NCBI GenBank assembly: GCA_029204225.1
Contig: CM055101.1
Coordinates: 44,080,180 to 44,144,179, forward strand
Direction: 5' to 3'
From: Diphasiastrum complanatum
Taxonomy: Eukaryota > Streptophyta > Lycopodiopsida > Lycopodiales > Lycopodiaceae
Length of the DNA: 64,000 nt
The notes beneath the pieces were generated by a model, which was not told the origin of the DNA, did no database searches, and saw only the letters and a program-made list of their open reading frames with translations. Of this stretch, positions 59,117-64,000 are shown piece after piece; the first letter of the stretch is position 1; every line of letters starts with the position of its first letter. Position numbers and translations under genes: made by a program.

Positions 59117-60260
59117 AATGGCTAGTTTATTTTACTTGATACCTAGTGTTTCCACCCGATTTAATATCGACCTTTTCAGAATCGGATGAATCATCATGAA
59201 TTGTGGCTCCAAATAGGGTCCCTTCTGAAAGACTCGAAAAGGATCAGCAATTTTTTTTCTTGGGCGTTTTTTCAGATATAATGCTAGAAAATGTTTAATA
59301 TAATATGTATAATGTCTACAATGTTTCTAAAATCTTTTAGTTATTAGATTACTCATGAATGTATATGTTTGAAAGTTCGCCATTGATAGACCCTTTCTTG
59401 CCTTGGGAGATCCAAGACAATACGAAGATGCTCTTCATGCTCCTCAAGGGTTCGACTATAAATCAATGTCTTCCAAATACACCACCACAAACTTTCCCAG
59501 ATATGGACGAAGAATATCGTTCATCATCTGCTGGAAAGTGCCAGGTGCATTCGTGAGTCCGAAGGGTAAAACTAAAAACTCATAATGGCCGTACCTGGTT
59601 CGAAAACCAGTCTTAGGAACATCCTTGTTCCTAACCTTTATTTGATGGCAACCTGATTTAAGGTCAATCTTGAAAAAATACCTAGCTCTATTCAGGCGAT
59701 CCATTAGATCATCCATCCTAGGTAAGGGATATTTGTTCTTGATGGTTAAATCATTTAACTTTTTAAAATCGTCACACAAACGTGTGCGTCCATCCTTTTT
59801 ACTACCCAAAAGGGTTGGTGCTCCCCAAGCGGACTTACTAGGCCGAATATGGCCCATCCTAAGAAGCTCCTGTAACTGCTTAGAAATTTCATCCCCTTCC
59901 TTAATGCTAACCCTGTATGGAAAAAGAGATATAGGTTGGCTACTAGAAAGTAACTCTATCTGATGGTTGGCGCTCCTTTGGGGAGGTAGGCCATCAGGTA
60001 GTTTTTCAGGGAAAATATCGCTAAATTCTTGCCTGAGTTTGTTAAATATCCTTCCTTCAGGTGAGTTAAAGGCATATGCGATAAATCAATATTTGGACTC
60101 TGACAGAATGATCATCCACATAAACTTCATCTTTAAGAAAGCAAAGATATAAACCAACTGAAAGGCACATTGGAAACCAGCCAATCGAGGCAAGACATCG
60201 AGTTCTGAGATAGAATACAATGATGATGGTGACCTTCAACTGGAGGATGATACACATTTT
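59117..60260 (-). mobile_element. Ty3/gypsy fragment (protease-linker, RT), broken
   Basis: - strand pol. Upstream linker at 60060-59860, then [22 protein letters not shown] (59857 down), [54 protein letters not shown] and [11 protein letters not shown] (to about 59456). RNase H and integrase were not seen before the LTR-like block at 59116. Same family as the 20.5-21.9 kb fragment. It is broken a few times. Confidence 0.88.
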
Positions 60261-60440
60261 GATAAGGATGACCGTAGGTCAACTTCCACTATTCATTTAG
60301 CGTGGATTCTAGAGCTATTTCTTGGTGCAACAAGCAACAGCCTACAATGGCTTAATATCCATAGAGGCTGAATACAAAGAAATTATCAGGGCTGCTTACG
60401 AGGCTATATGGTTGATGCAACTACTTGATGAATAGTTCAC
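60261..60440 (+). mobile_element. Ty1/copia RNase H scrap, broken
   Basis: A DKDDRRSTS word (about 60262-60288) and an EAEYKEI word (about 60367-60387) mark the copia RNase H region on the + strand. It abuts the - strand gypsy fragment. Broken. Confidence 0.7.
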
Positions 60441-61129
60441 TATGAACAACTTTCCTTTTCTTCCCGTTGAAATCTGACGTGATTTGGATAGGTTTTGGGC
60501 CTTGTATGCATGCTAAGAGGCTTATTTTTTATGGTTTTTCTGGTAGCTGTTAAGGTTGCAGAAATTTCTTAAGCAGTGTTTTGAAAACCTGGATGTTGAA
60601 AAAGGCACATTGAACCATTAGAAAATCTCTGTTTTCTAACAGTTGAATCCTTTTGGAAGCTGAAATTAAAAAAAAAATTGACAGATTTTTAATCTATCTG
60701 AATTTTTTTTTGGAAAACCAAAAAAAAAAGTTTGCTGGCACCCTCCGGCCTGCGCGCGGCCCAACGTGACGCAGATCCCGAGCCGCTGCTGGGTTAGCAA
60801 GAAGAGCCAGCTGCAGGCAGCCACAGGCCTGCAGCCTGCTCTTATTTCTTTGCCATTAGGAGTGGGGAAGGGGGAGGGAGTACCTTCCCTCCCCTCATCA
60901 TTTCTTGTACATAAAGTACTTTTGAGTACTTTGCAGGTTTCAAGGTTATGCTTAATGCATATAAAAAAGTTTCAAAACTTGTGTATAAAGTTTTCTAACT
61001 TTGTGAACTTCAAGTTTAAAAGCTTAAGTTCACAAAGTTTTTTAAAACTTAAAAGCTTAAGTTCACAAAGTTTTTTTAAAACTTAAAAGCTCATGAACTA
61101 AGTCGCTAAACGTATGCAATATTTGGCCT
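60441..61129. other. Noncoding DNA with a small tandem repeat
   Basis: No gene. A-rich and T-rich runs at 60660-60730, and a 33-bp tandem repeat at 61021-61087. Confidence 0.45.
61021..61087. repeat. 33-34-bp tandem repeat
   Basis: AGCTTAAGTTCACAAAG followed by a T-run and AAAACTTAAA, starting at 61021 and 61054. Partial units flank both sides. Confidence 0.85.
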
Positions 61130-62975
61130 CGTCGTCGTAAGAAAAATCAAGCCACCCACCAAATGTTGATAAAGAGTCTTGTTTACAAAGGGTGTGCCAT
61201 CATCCTTGGACTGCTTGTTGCTTGTGTCAATGGGAGTCCTTATAGGCTTGCAATCTTGCATGTTAAATCATTTTCCATTGCCCTTGAGATAAAGAGACTA
61301 CGTTGTTCCTTCTCGAAGCTTTCATATCAAATTTGTTGAAAGATTTCTTTGGACTTTAACAATACGACTCTTATTGCTACCATTGATGAGTAGATCATCT
61401 ACATAGAGAACTATCACTATCTCCCCTTTATTCCTGAACATACAAATTAGTATTCAACTTAATTTTTTTGAAGTTTTGGATTTTGAAATAGTTGTCAATA
61501 CAACTATACCTTGCCCTAGGTGTCTGTTTAAAACCATGAAGGGCGTTCTTGAGCCTTCACACTAGATACTTCTTACCCTTGGTTTCAAAACCTTTTGGTT
61601 GCTTTGTGCAGTCTCCTCCTTGCAAATGCCCGTTGAGAAAGGCACTCTTGATGTTCATCAATGGGATATCCCAATCAAAATATGCTACCATGCTAAAACA
61701 ATTTAATGGAAGTCATCTTTGCCACAAGATGGTCTCATCATAGTCTAGCCCTTTTGGTTGACAAAAACCTTTGGCAACCGACCTTGCCTTATGCTTCTCT
61801 ATAGTTCCATTTGTCTGTAACTTAGTCTTATACACCCTACTTGCAAAGAACATTTGGCAAGTCCATGAGGTCTCATGTGTCGTTTTGCATAATGGAGTCA
61901 TACTCCTCTTGCATGGCATTTTGCCATACGTCTTCCTCCACTGCTTTGTCAATTAAATGTGGCTTGTGTAAATCCAGAATGTTAGTCAGAAGTGCAAAGT
62001 TTGTCTTGTCTCTCTTGATGTTGTTGGCTTTAAGATATTGTCCTTGGTCACTGCTTTCTCCCTCTTTCAAGATTTGCCCCTCCCTAATTGTTTCCTATTA
62101 CCTGTTTGGAAACTTACTTGCACCATAGTCTTCAAGATCCAAAGCACTCAATTTTGCATTAGATGCTTCTTCTTCTTCAGCAAAATTCCCATCCTGCTTT
62201 TTCTTGAACTTGTTGTGCCAACACTCCTTTGCATAATGTCCTGATTTCGAACCACTTTCTTCCCATCTTTTGATCGATTTGATTGATTCTCCTCCGTATC
62301 TAGCTGCTTCTTTTTCTTCTTCTTCCCTTTGCCACCCTTCTTGGAACTTTGCTCTTGCTTCTTTGCCAGGAATGCCTGTTCCTTGAAATCGTCCTTGTTG
62401 ACAGTATTTTGTCGTCTCATTTCTAATATGGCATTCAACTCATCAAAAGAAGGCCTCGTTTCCCGTAACGATAGCATCATTACAAAGTTCTGATAAGCCA
62501 AAGGTAGACTATTAAGCACAATGGATACTAAGACTGAATCTTGAACACTTTCTCCAACCACAATAAGTTGCCCTCTCAGATCTTTCACCCGAGTAAAGTA
62601 GTCCGTTATTGATTCACCTGTACCAATCTTCAATGCGTGAAGCTTATTAGTCAAGAACAAGATCTGTGACTAATTCACTGTCTCATACAAGTTCTTCAAA
62701 ATATCCCAAGCCTTCTTGGGTCCAGCAACATCTCTGATATGAGGTATGATCATATCTCTAACTGACAAGTTGATGATATGATGAACTTTTTTTCTGCGTC
62801 TCTGATACTCCCGCAACTCCCTGTCAGTGGTAGGAGGTATCTCAACACCTGTGACGATCTCCCAATATTCTCTATCCTGGAGAATATTTTGCATCTTGAA
62901 CTTCCGTATATTGTAGTTCATTCCATCTAGCTTGCTAGACTCTGGTAGAACTGACTCATGAAGACTTCCCGTCAT
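61130..62975 (-). mobile_element. Ty1/copia element: gag and RT parts, broken
   Basis: - strand. Gag starts MTGSLHESVLPESSKLDGMN (62975), continues through WDILKNLYETVN, then LTNKLHALKIGTGESITDYF and FDELNAILEMRRQNTV, to a Lys-rich tail and zinc-knuckle region (to about 62150). RT follows with AMQEEYDSIMQND (about 61910), KTKLQTNGTIEKHKARSVAK (about 61830), KNALHGFKQTPRA (about 61540) and VLYVDDLLINGS (about 61415-61380). Integrase was not seen. An LTR-like leader lies upstream at 63.0-64.0 kb. It is broken several times. Confidence 0.88.
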
Positions 62976-62989
62976 GAGAGATAAGTAAA

Positions 62990-63990
62990 CAAAAGAATGA
63001 TAAACTTATCTTGTTCCGGCAAAGATGTTGGTTATCCTGTTCACCAGCGAAGATGCTATATGTCCTTGCTGTCCACCAGTCCACAAGCTGTCTTAGTAGC
63101 GACCTGTCCACCAGCGAAGCTTCAGCAACCTGTCCATTGGCGAAGCCTCAACAACCAGCGAAGCTATTTCTGAAAATTATAATTGTTGCCCACCAGCGAG
63201 CAGGACATGCAACAATTTGCCTTAGTGACCTGTCCACCACTGACCTGTCCAGCAGCGACCTGTCTCAGTGACCTGTCCAACAGCGACTTACTGAAACTTC
63301 TCTTGTGCTCCAGCGATGGCTTTGCTGACCTCAACGAGCTCCTGCTCTTACAAATTCTAGATGGAGTTACTAGTCTTACTAGCACACATAGAGATTAAAG
63401 AGAAATCAGATTATAGGAGAATTGAGCAAAGCTCTAACATATTGCAATAATTGTGGTGGGGCGCCTACATATATAGTTTCTCTAATCAATGGGAAAAGCT
63501 AAAAGCCTAAAGCAAATAGCAAAAGAGCAAAATCTAATTGCTAAAAATACTACCTATATTGGGTAAAGACCCAAGATGAATTTCTTAAGTCCTAATTAGA
63601 TCCTAATCTAGTAGTAGTGCACCCATCTACATGCATAAGCAATAAAAAACAAATTTACTATAAATAGTAATGGCCCCTATAATAGCACGCAGGCATGGCC
63701 AAATTGTCAACATTGATTTCTAACAGAACTTCCTTTGAATATCAACCCTTTTTATATGAACCTACTTCATATGACTTTCCAATGTCTTGCTTTTGTCTTC
63801 ATGTCCCTTTAGTGCATATGTGTGACTACCATGAGTGCAACATATCACCCGATTCCTTGACTTCCTTTGGATCAAAAGATTGACATGATTAACCTTTTCC
63901 ATAACTATGAGAACTTTGCTTGCAGATTGACTCCCTTGGTCTTTTTTTAACATCTTCCAAGCTACCATGAATATGTAAGGATCTCACCAA
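62990..63990 (-). repeat. 5' LTR/leader of the copia element, candidate
   Basis: Lies directly upstream of the copia gag on the - strand. It has a TATA-like ACTATATATG near 63468-63477 and a transcript-side region (63010-63340) packed with the words GACCTGTCC and CCAGCGA, at least five times each. No clean TG...CA boundary or primer site was identified, so the limits are approximate. The open frames across it are by-products. Confidence 0.45.
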
Positions 63991-64000
63991 CACCCATAAA

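Overview
The window is land-plant nuclear DNA. The evidence is a spliced VAP27-type gene with GT-AG introns, plant-type Ty1/copia and Ty3/gypsy remnants, an 18-bp primer-site match to the 3' end of plant tRNA-Asp, a CACTA-type terminus and a short run of the plant telomere unit CCCTAAA. The large repeat-filled introns and a LINE with a C-terminal Cys/His motif make a fern or other seed-free plant my best guess. That guess is inference, and the sequence does not settle it. I see no bacterial features, tRNA or rRNA gene, or CRISPR array.

Layout. 1-3050: decayed Ty3/gypsy pol. 7.5-9.1 kb: 3' part of a Ty1/copia element with a clear 1,058-bp LTR. 9-17 kb: mostly noncoding, with a long GA microsatellite, several short tandem duplications and three exon-like islands. 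17.2-26.6 kb: a thicket of copia and gypsy fragments, including a copia piece sandwiched between gypsy pieces and a copia LTR with 72-bp tandem repeats. 26.6-30.6 kb: AT-rich, with one LTR-like block. 30.6-33.9 kb: copia RT and gypsy gag pieces, a CT microsatellite, a promoter-like start and a CACTA-type end with clustered CACGTG motifs. 35.5-41.7 kb: two direct copies of a 1.6-kb block carrying tRNA-primer complements, with a copia fragment between them and an unrecognised 174-codon open frame beside the second. 41.9-42.5 kb: a dimer of a GC-rich/AT-tailed repeat.

The only convincing host gene is a VAP27-like (VAMP-associated, MSP-domain) gene on the + strand. Seven exons run from 43373 to 56950 and code for 198 residues. 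Its introns 2 and 6 (about 5.2 and 5.8 kb) hold a hAT end, three LINE copies of related families, a foldback palindrome, a gypsy RT scrap and microsatellites. The exons keep frame and good splice sites, so the gene looks alive. The terminal exon, where a tail anchor would be expected, was not found.

The last 6 kb holds a gypsy RT/LTR fragment, a copia RNase H scrap, and a copia element on the - strand with gag, RT and an LTR-like leader. I did not find a convincing new multi-gene system. The items most worth a second look are the paired primer-site blocks with the 174-codon frame, the CACGTG-rich CACTA end, the LTR tandem repeats, the 28-bp perfect palindrome inside a VAP intron, and the three phase-0 exon-like islands at 12.6-16.4 kb.
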